A stretch of DNA of 64,000 nt. Origin: Neurospora tetrasperma FGSC 2508. Its lineage: Eukaryota > Ascomycota > Sordariomycetes > Sordariales > Sordariaceae. The stretch covers positions 9,370,480 to 9,434,479 of the forward strand of contig NW_009799179.1 in NCBI RefSeq assembly GCF_000213175.1. Reading direction: 5' to 3'. Shown here piece after piece: positions 12,201-22,836 of this stretch; positions within the stretch are counted from its first letter, which is position 1, and every line of letters starts with the position of its first letter. The position numbers were made by a program, and so were the translations under genes. The notes beneath the pieces were generated by a model that saw only the letters and a list, made by a program, of their open reading frames with translations, made no database searches and was not told the DNA's origin.

Positions 12201-13408
12201 GCCAGCCCCCCCTCCAAAAGCGCAACCAGAGCAAGCCAGGAAACCCCAAAGAGACAAGTGAGAGTGAGTGTGACAACAATAAGAAAGCAGCATCACCTCG
12301 CACAACGTGTTCCCCCCCCCTCCTCACACACACACACACACATACCCCCCCAAGTTCCAGTCTAGTTCCAGTTCCAGCTTTAACCCTCCGGTACGGTACC
12401 CTTCCGGACACACAGACGCACATCACGCAAAGGTCGGTCGGTGGCATTTCAGAAGGACATGAACCACCCAAAAAGCGGCTGAACCCAAGACCGAACGATA
12501 TAGTTAGCGAGAGCACCATCACACAGACTGGACACAGACGCAATAGTCTTGAGAGAGAGCGCACAGAATCCGTTCTCCCCAACAGACACGAACTTACTGA
12601 AACATATCTGTTAAGTTCAGGTATTTTATTCGAATTTAGCATTTTTTGAGTCTCTCTTGTGATGGAAAGTGTTTTCCCGAGAAGCTGAGGTATACGACAA
12701 CACACCGACCCGTTACTATTCACGGAAGTGTCGTATGAGCTCCAAGCCGGAATTATCTATCCCGACGGTACCGACGAGCAAGTAGCACTACCAAGACACA
12801 TTACGCCTCATTTTCCTTTTCAGCAGGACCAGAGCATTGCACGTGGTTGAGCGACCGCCACTACTACCACCACCACCCCCAAGACGGACCACAAGAGTAG
12901 CAGGTAGTATCAGCCTTCCAATCTACTCTGTTACTAAGGACCCTCCTGAATCAAGACAACTTCATCTTCTTCAACTTGCATCTCACCCCTAAACACAGCC
13001 AGAAAACCGATGCGTCTACGTCTATCAGGGTCCGGCATCATCCGCTCGACCTTTATTCTCCAGGATCGGCGCAAACTCGCGAATAAAATCAGAGTGACCA
13101 TTGAAGCTGAGATCGATTTCGCAAGAAGAAAATCGACACAAACCGCGGCTGCGGCCGAGAATCAGATCAGGAATAGGATATAGGAGATCGCCAAAGCCCC
13201 TTCGAGTCTGAACCGCTGATTGCCTAGTTCGCCCCTTGAGGGACAAACAATGAAGCCACTCGATAATTTTTTCGCATAAGAGCCACCTTAAATCAAACAA
13301 CGAAAAAAAGAAAACAAGCAAACTCTACCAATAACGTGATTTCACGATACCAGGATATACATTTGCCTAATTCAAGGGGGGCGAACAAAATAAGGCGGCC
13401 GTCGAAGA
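9249..13408. other. 4.1-kb gene-poor region upstream of the Zn2Cys6 factor
   Basis: No ORF here has domain-like content, splice-supported extension or convincing composition. It holds the 3' flank of the preceding gene and presumably a long promoter and leader of the transcription factor at 13409. A (CA)n microsatellite lies at 12325-12342 just after a C-run at 12312-12320. Pyrimidine-rich tracts occur near 11740-11790 and CA-rich blocks near 12860-12890. An unannotated noncoding RNA or upstream introns cannot be excluded. Confidence 0.5.
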
Positions 13409-16400
13409 ATGGCCACAGCGAACGGCATGCCGACGAATACCATGAACACAACAAAAGATCACAGTAATCGACAGCCACATACTACAACTCACCCTCATCC
13501 TCGATCGATGACTGCGGTACCGGTTTCAATGGCATCGCAGACGACAGGAGCACAACATATCCAGCATCATCAGCATCAACAACACGCCGTTTCCTCAACG
13601 TCAGCAGCTAATCAACAACAACAAGCCTATCCAACTAGCATACCTCCTTCCGTGAGCATGTCATCAACAATCATGGGCGGTATATCCTCCCTCCCACCGT
13701 CAAACGCACATCAGCAGCAAAGTACCTTCCGACGAACAAGTGTCGCCTCGTCCATAACCACGGCCACGCTAGACGACGACCAGATGGTCACCCCGATGTC
13801 CACTCCACGAAGTCTTGACCCCAACAGCAGCAACAACCTCTACGGGCCCGGACCATCCAGCATGGGTCTCGACATGGGAATGCTTGGAGTCGGGGCAGGA
13901 AATATAAACGGGCTACTAGGCGGCATTGGATCCGGAATGGGCAGCAGCAGCAACAGCAGCAGCAGTCAACAACCCATCATCACCTCATCCGCCCAAATGA
14001 ACAACAACAACAATAACAACAACATCATGTCCATCGCCACGGGCATTTCCGCCGGAATGCCCACCAATTACCCCCCCAACAACCTCCCCCCTCTCCCCAA
14101 CATGCCCATTTCCATGTCCATGCCCATATCTATGGTACCCATACCCATATCCAGTATGTCCAGCCTAACCAGTACCCTACCTCTATCCAACAGCCCACAC
14201 CGCCCTCTCTCCCAACATCCCTCCCAAATCCAACACACCGGGGGCCAAAAACCCATTCGCCGACGCATGCGCATGATCACCTCGTGCCTCGAATGTCGTC
14301 GGCGCAAACTCAAATGCAACAAGTGCAAACCGTGCGTCAACTGCCAAAAGTTCAATCGCGAGTGTCTCTACCTAGGCCCCAAACTCGACGAAGCTTCCCA
14401 GATGCGATTAACAGAGATCAAAGAGCAGGTTGGGTCCTTGGAACGGGCGTTGGAGAGGGATGTTGCCAAGGGCGCTGCTTCTGTTTCTTCAGGTGGATAT
14501 AGAGGAGAAGGGATCAGGATGGGAATGGGTGGGATAATGGGTGTGGGGGGGAGGAGGAGGGGGAGTGGTGTTTCTACTTGGGGGGATAATAGCATAAGAG
14601 GAAAAAGGGGGGGAGATGGAAATAGAAATGGGGAGGGGGATGGGGATGGGGACGGGGATGATGGAGAGGGAGAAGATTACGACGGGGCAGAGGGAGAAGG
14701 GGGAGAACATGAAGAGGGAGAGGAAGACTTGGAGATTACGCCGTTGGTGACGAATGATGTGGCGTATGATGAGAATGAGACGGATGATGTGATTGATTTG
14801 GGGATACAGGTGGGTAAGATGAGGATTACGGAAAGGATTGGGGGGATGAGTAGGCCTAGGTTGGCGGAGGAGGTGAGTTTCTGTCTTTTGATGTTTGCGA
14901 TGTTATTCTTGAAGGGGAAAGATACTGATGACTATCACGATGATGACAGATCCAAGTCGGCATTGGAAGTCCTCGTATGGGGAACGCGTCCAACCCAAAC
15001 GGGGTGCAGCAGCAGCAGCAGGTAGACACAGACATGAGCTACGCGGATGCCAACAACATCCCAGGATACCACGCCATAATCGACCAAGACGGAAACGTAA
15101 CCGAACACGTCCCGGACTTCCTCCGTCCTAGTGCGGCATACATTCCTCCTACCAGCGGCTTCTTCTTTGGGCAAACTGGCCACCCCCCTTCGCTCATCCA
15201 CTTCCTGCCAGACAAGTTCATCGGTGACGGGCTCGTGGCTCGATACTTTGCCGCCGTGCACCCCATTGCTCGATGTGTCCACAAGCAATCCTTCGAGACC
15301 CTGTATGACGGGTTCTGGCTGGAGGTGCTCAACAACATCGAGCCGAGGGCGTCGGTGCAGGCGGTGGTATTTGCTGCCTGGTTCAGTGCCTGTGTGAGCA
15401 TGGAGGAGGAGGAGGTGCAGAGGGAATTTGGGTGGTACAAGACGCAGTTGCTGGAGAAGATGAAGATTGGGACGGAGAGCGCGCTGGCGAGGGCCAACTT
15501 TTTGAGGACGACCAAGGTCGAGACACTACAGGCTTTTGTCATGTACATGGTGAGTTGTCATCCGAGAAAAAGGGTAGCATACAGGCAGGCTAACGACGTT
15601 CAGATACCCCTCTGCAGAGAAGAAGTCTCCCGGGCTCACTCCGTCCTCGTCGGCGCCGCCGTCCGCATGGCCGAATGCATGGGCCTCCATCGGGACGGTG
15701 AAGCCTTTGGTCTCAACCCCTTGGAAACCCACGTCCGTAGACTCATCTGGCACCAGCTCTGCTTCCTCGACATCCGGACCTGCGAAGCTCAAGGTCCCAA
15801 GCCCACCATCCGACGAGACGACTATGACACCCGCCTTCCCCTAAACTGCGAAGAAGACGCCTTCGTCAACCATCCCGGCTACCCTGTCGTCCCACAAGAC
15901 CACCAATGGACTTCATCCCTGCTGACCATCATGCGCTTCGAAGTCAACGAGATGATGCGCATCATCTGGTCGGACCGCCGCAAGCTCGAGGCCCGCAAGA
16001 TGGATCTCACGCCTGTCATTGCCAAAATCGAAAACTTCCGCAAGCGCATGGTGGAAAAGTACACACCCTTGTTAGACGACCGGGTTCCCATCCAACGATA
16101 CGCCCGATATGTCATGAACCTGCTCATCTACCGACTCCACGCCATGGTATTGCACCCCTACCACAGCAACACGGCCCACCCTTTACCCGAGCGCCTGAAC
16201 GGGCTGCTAGTCGAAAGCGGCATCCTGATCATCGAGCACTCCATCGCCCTTGAGACCACGCCCGAGTTCCGCGACTGGGCATGGTACCTGGGTGCCTACC
16301 AGCAGTACCAAATCGCGCTTTTGCTCGCGACCGAGATTTATTATCGGCCCAACAACACCAAGGCCGATCGCATCTGGGCGTGTCTGGACTGGGTCTTCCA

Positions 16401-17948
16401 GCTCGAGTGCGAGATGCCGAGACAGGACAAGAGTTTGAGGATCTTGACTGAGATCATGAGCAAGACGAGCGTGTACACGAGCATGCGCAAGATGCGGGCC
16501 CCGACGAACTTGGTCAGGGCGGTGCCGGGCAAGCAGGCCATTAAGGAATCGCCTCCGCCGCCGACACCGATGATGATGCAGACGTCGTCGCAGCAGCAGC
16601 AGCAGTCGTATGACGCTCATCAGCAGGCTCAGCATCATCATCACCATCAACAACAACAAATGATGATGCAACAACAGCAGCAGCAGCAACAACCCCTAGT
16701 TCTCAAACAGGAACCCGGCCTCCAAACACCCACCATGCCTCCATCCTCTTCCATGTCCATGTCCGCCGCCGCAGCCATGGCTTCCATCAACATCCTCTCT
16801 CTTCCAAACTCAAGCATGAACGGCTCTCTCTCCCCGGCCGAACAGCACCACCATCAACAGCAACAGCAGCAACAACAACAGTTGCTCCTCCTCCAACAGC
16901 ACCACCACCACCAAGTGCAACATTCCCAACACCTACAATCCCAACACCACCCGCAGCACCCACAGCAGCAGCAGCAACATCACCAGTCCCATGTACACGT
17001 GCAGCATCATCAACAAAACCAATGGCCCCCCTCTCAACAACCCCACTGGCACAACAATACCAACACCAACAATAACAACAACAACATGCCGCCACCCAAC
17101 ATGGTGTACGCAGGGGTCTCGGACGGCGCTGTCCTTTGGGGGTTGCCGCCTGGGAATAGTAATAACCCGGGGAGTCCGGAGAACAGTAGTAGTAGCGATG
17201 GGGGGAGTGTGGTGAATCATGCTCATGGTCATGGTCATGGAGGGGGGCAAGTAGGTGGGCAACCAGGAGGGGGGAGGAATGGGAGTGTTGTTGGGGGTGG
17301 GGGTTCTAGTGCCTCTATTGCTGGTAATGGGAATGGAAATGAGGGTGGTGGTGGTGGAGGTAATGGTGGAAGTAATAGCAGCAGCAGTCGTGGTGCTGCT
17401 GGTGCTACTGGTGGTAGTGGAGGAGGAGGGTCAGGCAGAGGAAATGCGGGCGGGACGATAGGTGGTGGGATAAATGTTGATTGGGTATGTTTTTCTTCTT
17501 CTGTTCCTTTTTCTTCCACCCCTGTGTCTTTTACTCTCATCACCCACTCATTACCCACTCATCTCTCTCTCATCTTTCTATCCCCCTCTCATCTCATCTC
17601 ATCTCTTCAATGCTCTTCAAGCGGATAATCACTAACAACACCATACAGAACCTAATCGAATCCCTCTTCCCCACCCACCCCGAAACAGGCCAACCATCTT
17701 TCCAAGCCTTTGCCGAGCCAGTCATTTCCTTTGTGGACGGCGTTCCGGTACCGACCATGCCTTCTTCTTCTTCTCAGCAGCAGCAACATCAACAGCAACA
17801 GCAGCAGCAGCAGCAACAGCAGCAACAGACATTACAACAGTCGGGAACATCGTCGGGATCGGGAGGGCATAAATTACCAGTCAGAGGAGGAACAGGACAA
17901 GGCCATGGACAAGGGCATGGACAAGGGAGGATGAAAGGGGAGGAATAG
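13409..17948 (+). CDS. Zn2Cys6 transcription factor with Fungal_trans domain
   Basis: Four exons, 13409-14872, 14950-15549, 15604-17484 and 17649-17948, give 1,414 aa. The introns (77, 54 and 164 nt) have GTGAGT, GTGAGT and GTATGT donors and CTAAC-like branches. The binuclear cluster at about residues 293-319 has spacing C-x2-C-x6-C-x5-C-x2-C-x6-C (CLECRRRKLKC then CVNC), followed by a short helical linker, likely the dimerisation segment. An acidic Gly/Asp/Glu stretch follows near residues 400-450. The middle part (FARYF and CVHKQSFETLY-like blocks, then VGAAVRMAECMGLHRDGE) is the fungal-specific transcription factor middle homology region. The C-terminus is dominated by Gln/His, Asn and Gly runs encoded by CAG/CAA and GGT repeats. 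It is presumably a nuclear DNA-binding regulator; target genes are unknown. Intron 2 is 54 nt and open, so its retention would add 18 residues. Confidence 0.93.
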
Positions 17949-17954
17949 GGTTGG

Positions 17955-17984
17955 TTAGGTTAGGTTAGGTTAGGTTAGGTTAGG
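17955..17984 (+). repeat. Interstitial (TTAGG)6 tract
   Basis: Six perfect TTAGG units begin 6 bp after the stop codon of the transcription factor gene, so they lie in its 3' untranslated region. The unit is five bases, one G short of the TTAGGG telomere repeat used by filamentous fungi. Confidence 0.95.
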
Positions 17985-18438
17985 TGAGTGTGGGTAGAGG
18001 TATGTAAGTACCTTAGTTCAGAGCAAGGACAGGAAAGAAATGGAATGAAACAAGAGTTGGGAAAGATAAGGTACCTACTTGTCTATCATCGCTTTTCTCA
18101 GCAAACTTTTAGCGATGGAAACTACCTATAGTTGGCAAACCTGGATCCCGGGCTCAGAGGTAAAGGTACACCATCGTCAGGAACTTGGAGGCAGGTGCGC
18201 CTCAAGACTTTTCAGCGAATATACGCTACTCTAATCATCCGAGGAAGGAGCGATGAATGTCCTTCAGTTGAATGGAAGATAGGAAAGAACATTCCAGGCA
18301 TCGTACGATGGGCCATTTTCTGACATTGCAAACCGTAGGCAGCATCACATCCCACGATACCCTCTTTCACATCCAACTGAACTTTCCCCCATCCTTTCCC
18401 ACCCAGTGTTCCCTTACCACCACCCAACAACAACAACC

Positions 18439-19478
18439 ATGAACTTGCTATCCTCGGACCTCAGACAAAGACCCGCATGGACCGAAGTCGTCTTTCAGCT
18501 GCTTCATCAGCCAGGAGGGCAGTGGCAAGGTACATTCCTCGTTCCTTCTTCATTCTTTCCCATGCCAATCATCATTCAGTACCACTGACAGCCTTCGTTC
18601 CCTTCCAACAGAGACTGAGCTGCGCTACAACGACATCACCCTCATGGTTCCCAGCGGAAATAGTTATCGGGTCCTGCGTCTTCTGTTATACTCGGCTGTT
18701 GATGTCGGCAAGGCAAGGACGATGCAGTGGATCGGCGGATTATATGATTTCTGTCGCTCGGATCGAAGTGATGCTTCGCAGGCAAAGATTGTTTATGCGC
18801 TTGAGACCGACGAGGAAGGAAAGGAAAAGGGGATGGAGGGGTTCATGAAGTTGCAGATTAGGTACGTCTCCATTTTTTGGTCCCCTGCTTTTTCGGTTCT
18901 GTTTTCTGACATCATGACCTCAACAAATCACATAATGAAGCCAGGCAACTAACGAACAACTTTACAGTCTCCTCTCAACTCAAAACCCACCCCTCTCCTC
19001 CATCCCCATCCTCCCCATCTCCCACCCTGCAGACCTCCCATCACTCCTCTCTTCCCTCCAACAACCACCACCATCCTCTACTCCAGCACCGGCACAAGCT
19101 CACATCCCAATCCCTCCAACTACCCACGCTCACCACCACCCAAATATCTATCACCACCCAGTAGCACCCTACGTCAACACCTCCATCCCCAGCAGAGACA
19201 CCCTCCTCCCGCTCTGCACCGTCCCCACCGCCACCCACCGCAACCGGGCCCGCTCTTATATACTCTTTCACCCTCTTTCCCCTCAATCATGCGCAATCCT
19301 CAGCGGTCCAATCTTCAGAAACTTCCCCGGCCTCCGAGATCTCCTAGAGCTAGTCGAGACGCCAGAGGGGAAAGAACAAATCAGGAACGCAATGGCGCTA
19401 GCTTCGGGGGGTAATGAGCAGGTAGAAGTGGAAGTTGAGAGGTTTTTGGCTTTTTGGGAACATGAGTTTGCTGTTTAG
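18439..19478 (+). CDS. Conserved-looking fungal protein of unknown function
   Basis: Three exons, 18439-18529, 18612-18861 and 18968-19478, encode 283 aa. The splice signals are good: donors GTACAT and GTACGT, branches ACTGAC and ACTAAC, acceptors CAG. Phases agree across both junctions. The N-terminal ~110 residues, with WTEVVFQLLHQPGGQW and the block from DITLMVPSG to YDFCRS, look like a compact conserved domain, while residues ~115-190 are Pro/Ser/His-rich and probably disordered. The last ~90 residues are again ordered (SYILFHP, GPIFRNFPGLRDLLELVE). There is no signal peptide or membrane segment. I recognise no family. The start at 18439 is the first ATG; an in-frame GTG lies 33 bp upstream. 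It is the last intact gene before the AT-rich island. Confidence 0.75.
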
Positions 19479-19790
19479 TGGTTGCTGTCATAGGGGGTTT
19501 TGAGGTATGTGGTTTTGAGGTATTTGAAGGCCAAAGTGGGAGCAAACGGCAACTGGTACCTTCTCTCGAGTTAGTTCTCGTTATCCATCTTCTTTCCTCC
19601 TGCTACCCATCTTCCAAGTTTCGCCATCATCATGTTCGGCAAATGTTTCCTAGGTAGGTACCTAGGGAAACAGCACCAACAGCCCCAGATGACTTGTGTG
19701 CCATAAGGAGGACGGACCAGAAGGAACTACATATCAAGAGAAACAAGGAAAAACGGCCAAAAAAAAAAATTCTGAAAAAGAAAAAAAAAG

Positions 19791-19905
19791 ACATACAACA
19801 CCTGGGATTCGCTGGTCGTCACCGACCCAATTACTAGTTAGGCGATTAGTCTTCTTACGCGAAAGAGTGGCAAGGGTAGAAAAGTGTACATTTGGTTACG
19901 TATGG
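19791..19905 (-). pseudogene. 5S rRNA-like gene or pseudogene (left of the AT-rich island)
   Basis: Read on the minus strand, the 3' half carries the 5S signatures TTGGGTCGGTGACGACCAGC and CGAATCCC, ending in GTTGTATGT. A T-run at about 19781-19789 follows directly, as expected for a Pol III terminator. Length to a CATACG-like 5' end near 19904 is about 115 nt, close to the 120 nt of 5S rRNA. The 5' half matches poorly, so this is a diverged variant or pseudogene. Neurospora 5S genes are known to be dispersed singly rather than arrayed. Confidence 0.72.
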
Positions 19906-20390
19906 GGGGTAGAAAATAGAACCCCCAGCTCCCGAGTTGCTAACGGTCCCTTTCCGTTTGAAACGGACTAAGAACGTTAACTAATAAGACCTACTTCTTC
20001 CTATACTTTAATTTGCGAGAAACTTTTTAGTAAATTTTAACCTTAGTAATAGGTTATTCTTACCCCTAAGTATTTATTTTTACTATTTTTTAAGAAAGAT
20101 TTATAAATATTATAAAGGATATATATTAATATTCTAAAGCCTTAGCGCATTTTATTATATTTCTAAAACGAAAGGTGTAGGGTTATTTTCGTTTAGGATT
20201 ATTCTATTTTATTATTATTGTAATGGTTTAGTTACCCGTCGCAATTATATAAAATTATTTAAATAACCAAATTGTTAGTTTTAGTTATTTATATCCTTTT
20301 AGAATATAGTTTAGTAGTATAGTAGTTAATTAGCGCTATAATAATTATTCTATTATTTAGGGTTGTTCTAGTATTTTGTAGAATAGTTTT

Positions 20391-20537
20391 TACTTAGGAT
20401 TGTTTTAGTTTAAGATCGTTCTAGCGTAGGATTATTCTAGTTTAGGATCGTTCTGGTTTATAATTGCCTTAGAATCGTTCTAGTTTAAGATTGTTCTAAT
20501 TTAGGATTGTTCCAGCTTAAAATTATTCTAATTTGTA
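20391..20537 (+). repeat. Array of about nine 16-bp motifs (forward)
   Basis: Repeats of a 16-bp unit close to TTTAGGATCGTTCTAG run head to tail. Copies differ mainly by C-to-T and G-to-A changes, as RIP would produce. Confidence 0.85.
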
Positions 20538-22320
20538 CGCTAAACTCGAAAAACGAACCGTTATACCTACTACTTATGGAATAATCCTAATTATATTACT
20601 TAAATACGTAGAAAAGAGTATAATAGGATAGGATATATATACTTATATAATTGAATTTATAAAAGATTGGACGATATTCGCTTACTAATAAATATTAAAA
20701 TATATATCATATAGGTAGTTATAACCCTATAATAGAGAGTTAGGATTAAGGTAAGAGTGGAGGTTTAAGAGGTTAGTTAAATTTATTCCGGTTTTAAAGT
20801 TTTAATAATAAACTGAACTATTTGTACCTTCATCAGATTTTTAACTACCTCTTTCGAATAAAGGGATTTAAATACAATTATATTTTCGATTAGATAGAGA
20901 AATTATTCTACGAGTAACTACGAGGTAAAGGGGAGGAAGATTATATCGATTTTTAATTGTTATATAATATTTATTTCTTCGCTTTACTTCCCTTCTTTTT
21001 TTTCTTATAATAAGCGGATTTAGAGTTGGCTAATTTAAAATAGATTGGTTTTAATGTACCGGCTTACTACAATTTGTAGCCCTACCCACGCTATATTCCT
21101 ATAAATAGTATAAATTACTACGCCGGTTGCTAGTGTACTATTATTAATCTTATAGACTTATAACGGAAAGTTACAGCCTTTATTTAACCTAGGTAATTAA
21201 TTTAGCACTTTAAATCTTTTAGGTCTATAAATACCTAGCTTAAAAAAAGAAATAGTATTTCAGTAATTGGTGTATAATTGGGAGGAAGCCACCAATTATT
21301 TCGCGCTTAATAAGATAATAATATAGAACCCTATACTCCTTTATAATTTAAAGAAAATACTATATTTTAATGTCTTTTTATTACAAATTTAAGCGAATAT
21401 ATAGGCTAATTAAACTATCGGGACGCAATAACTTCGCTTACAGTTAGATAATATAACCCTAATATTAGTAGACTCTCTATTATAATTATATTCTCAATAT
21501 TATCTTTAATATTATTTTTATTTTTTTTTAATACGTTTACGAATTTAACCGAATTCTCTTTCTGTATATCCTTACTTGCTAATTATAATATATTTCTAAG
21601 AACTATATAACTAAAGTATTCTTTAATATTTTTATAATTAAACTTACTATAATTAGTTCTAGGAATTTGTAAGTTTTTTCTAATTAAAATAGGAATTATT
21701 TAGGCGCTTAATAAAAAAGTGGAATTATAGAATTACTACTATTATTTGGTTATTTCACTAATATAAAAATACTTTAGTAAAGCTAAACATAGGTTTTTCC
21801 TACTAACGGAGGACCGAATCTATTTTGAGATTACTCTTTGGTATAAGTCTATATCTATTTTTAGTCGCTATATCTATAATAGAGACTTTAGAGAAGTTAT
21901 TAGTATAGAATTTAATATTAATATTAAAGCGAATTTCTAAGGGAGTTATATAATATTCATATATAATAGAAGTTCTATTATATAATATTTAATATATAAT
22001 ATGATAATTAGTTTAAATCCTAAGTTTTATTATATAATTATATTTTACGTATTATATTCACTTAATATCTAAGCGTCGCTTCTTATTTATATAGGACAAT
22101 TATTTTAAGTACTGTATTAGCCAATGCGGTTTTAATATCAGCCGTAGTACTTTAAGGTGGGCCCGTTCTATTATAATACTCTTTTGTTTACTATAAGTAC
22201 TCTCTTATAGTAAGTACCCTTCTATTCGATCCCCGTTTTTGGTTATATTCAACTGCCTTTTATACCTAATTATTTTATTAGTATAAAAATACTTTGATAA
22301 AGTTAAGTATAGGATTTTGA

Positions 22321-22595
22321 TCTTAAGCTAGAATAATTTAAATTTAAAACAATCTTAAATTAGAACGATCCTAAACTAGAACAATCCTGAGTTCGAACGA
22401 TTTTAGATTAGAATAATCCTCAATTACGAATAATATTAAATTAAAACGATTTTGAGCTAGAATAATCCTAAGTTAGAATAATCCCAAGTTAGAACGATCC
22501 TAAATTAGAACGATCTTGAGTTAGAACAATCCTAAGCTAGAATAATCCTAAGCTAGAACGATCCTTAATTAGAACAATCCTTAGTTAGAACGGTT
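22321..22595 (-). repeat. Array of about seventeen 16-bp motifs (reverse)
   Basis: The same 16-bp unit as at 20.4 kb, here in the opposite orientation (CTAGAACGATCCTGAG on the plus strand). Variants read AATAATCC or AACAATCC in place of AACGATCC. Confidence 0.85.
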
Positions 22596-22710
22596 TAAGA
22601 AATTATAAGTGTATTTAGGCTTTTACTTTTGTATTTAACCGCCTTCCTTTATATTTAGATTCGAGTTTAGGATTAGGCAATAGGCCTTCGAATTTAAATT
22701 AGTATAATAA

Positions 22711-22836
22711 TAAGCTAGAACGATCCTAAGTTAGAATAATCCTGAGCTAGAACGATCCTGAGCTAGAACGATCCTGAGCTAGAACGATCCTGAGCTAGAA
22801 CGATCCTAAGCTAGAATAATTATAATTCTAAGCTAT
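22711..22836 (-). repeat. Array of about seven 16-bp motifs (reverse), least mutated
   Basis: A second reverse array 115 bp after the first. Four adjacent copies are identical (CTAGAACGATCCTGAG), so it is the best preserved block of the family. Confidence 0.88.

Noticed and set aside
11902-12261. 119-codon plus-strand frame upstream of the transcription factor.
   Set aside because: Low-complexity stretches only; no conserved-looking segment.
17981-17986. Telomere or chromosome-end interpretation of the TTAGG tract.
   Set aside because: The unit lacks the third G of TTAGGG, the tract is only 30 bp, and genes continue on both sides.
22321-22836. CRISPR-like array.
   Set aside because: Units are contiguous 16-mers without spacers, and the genome is eukaryotic.
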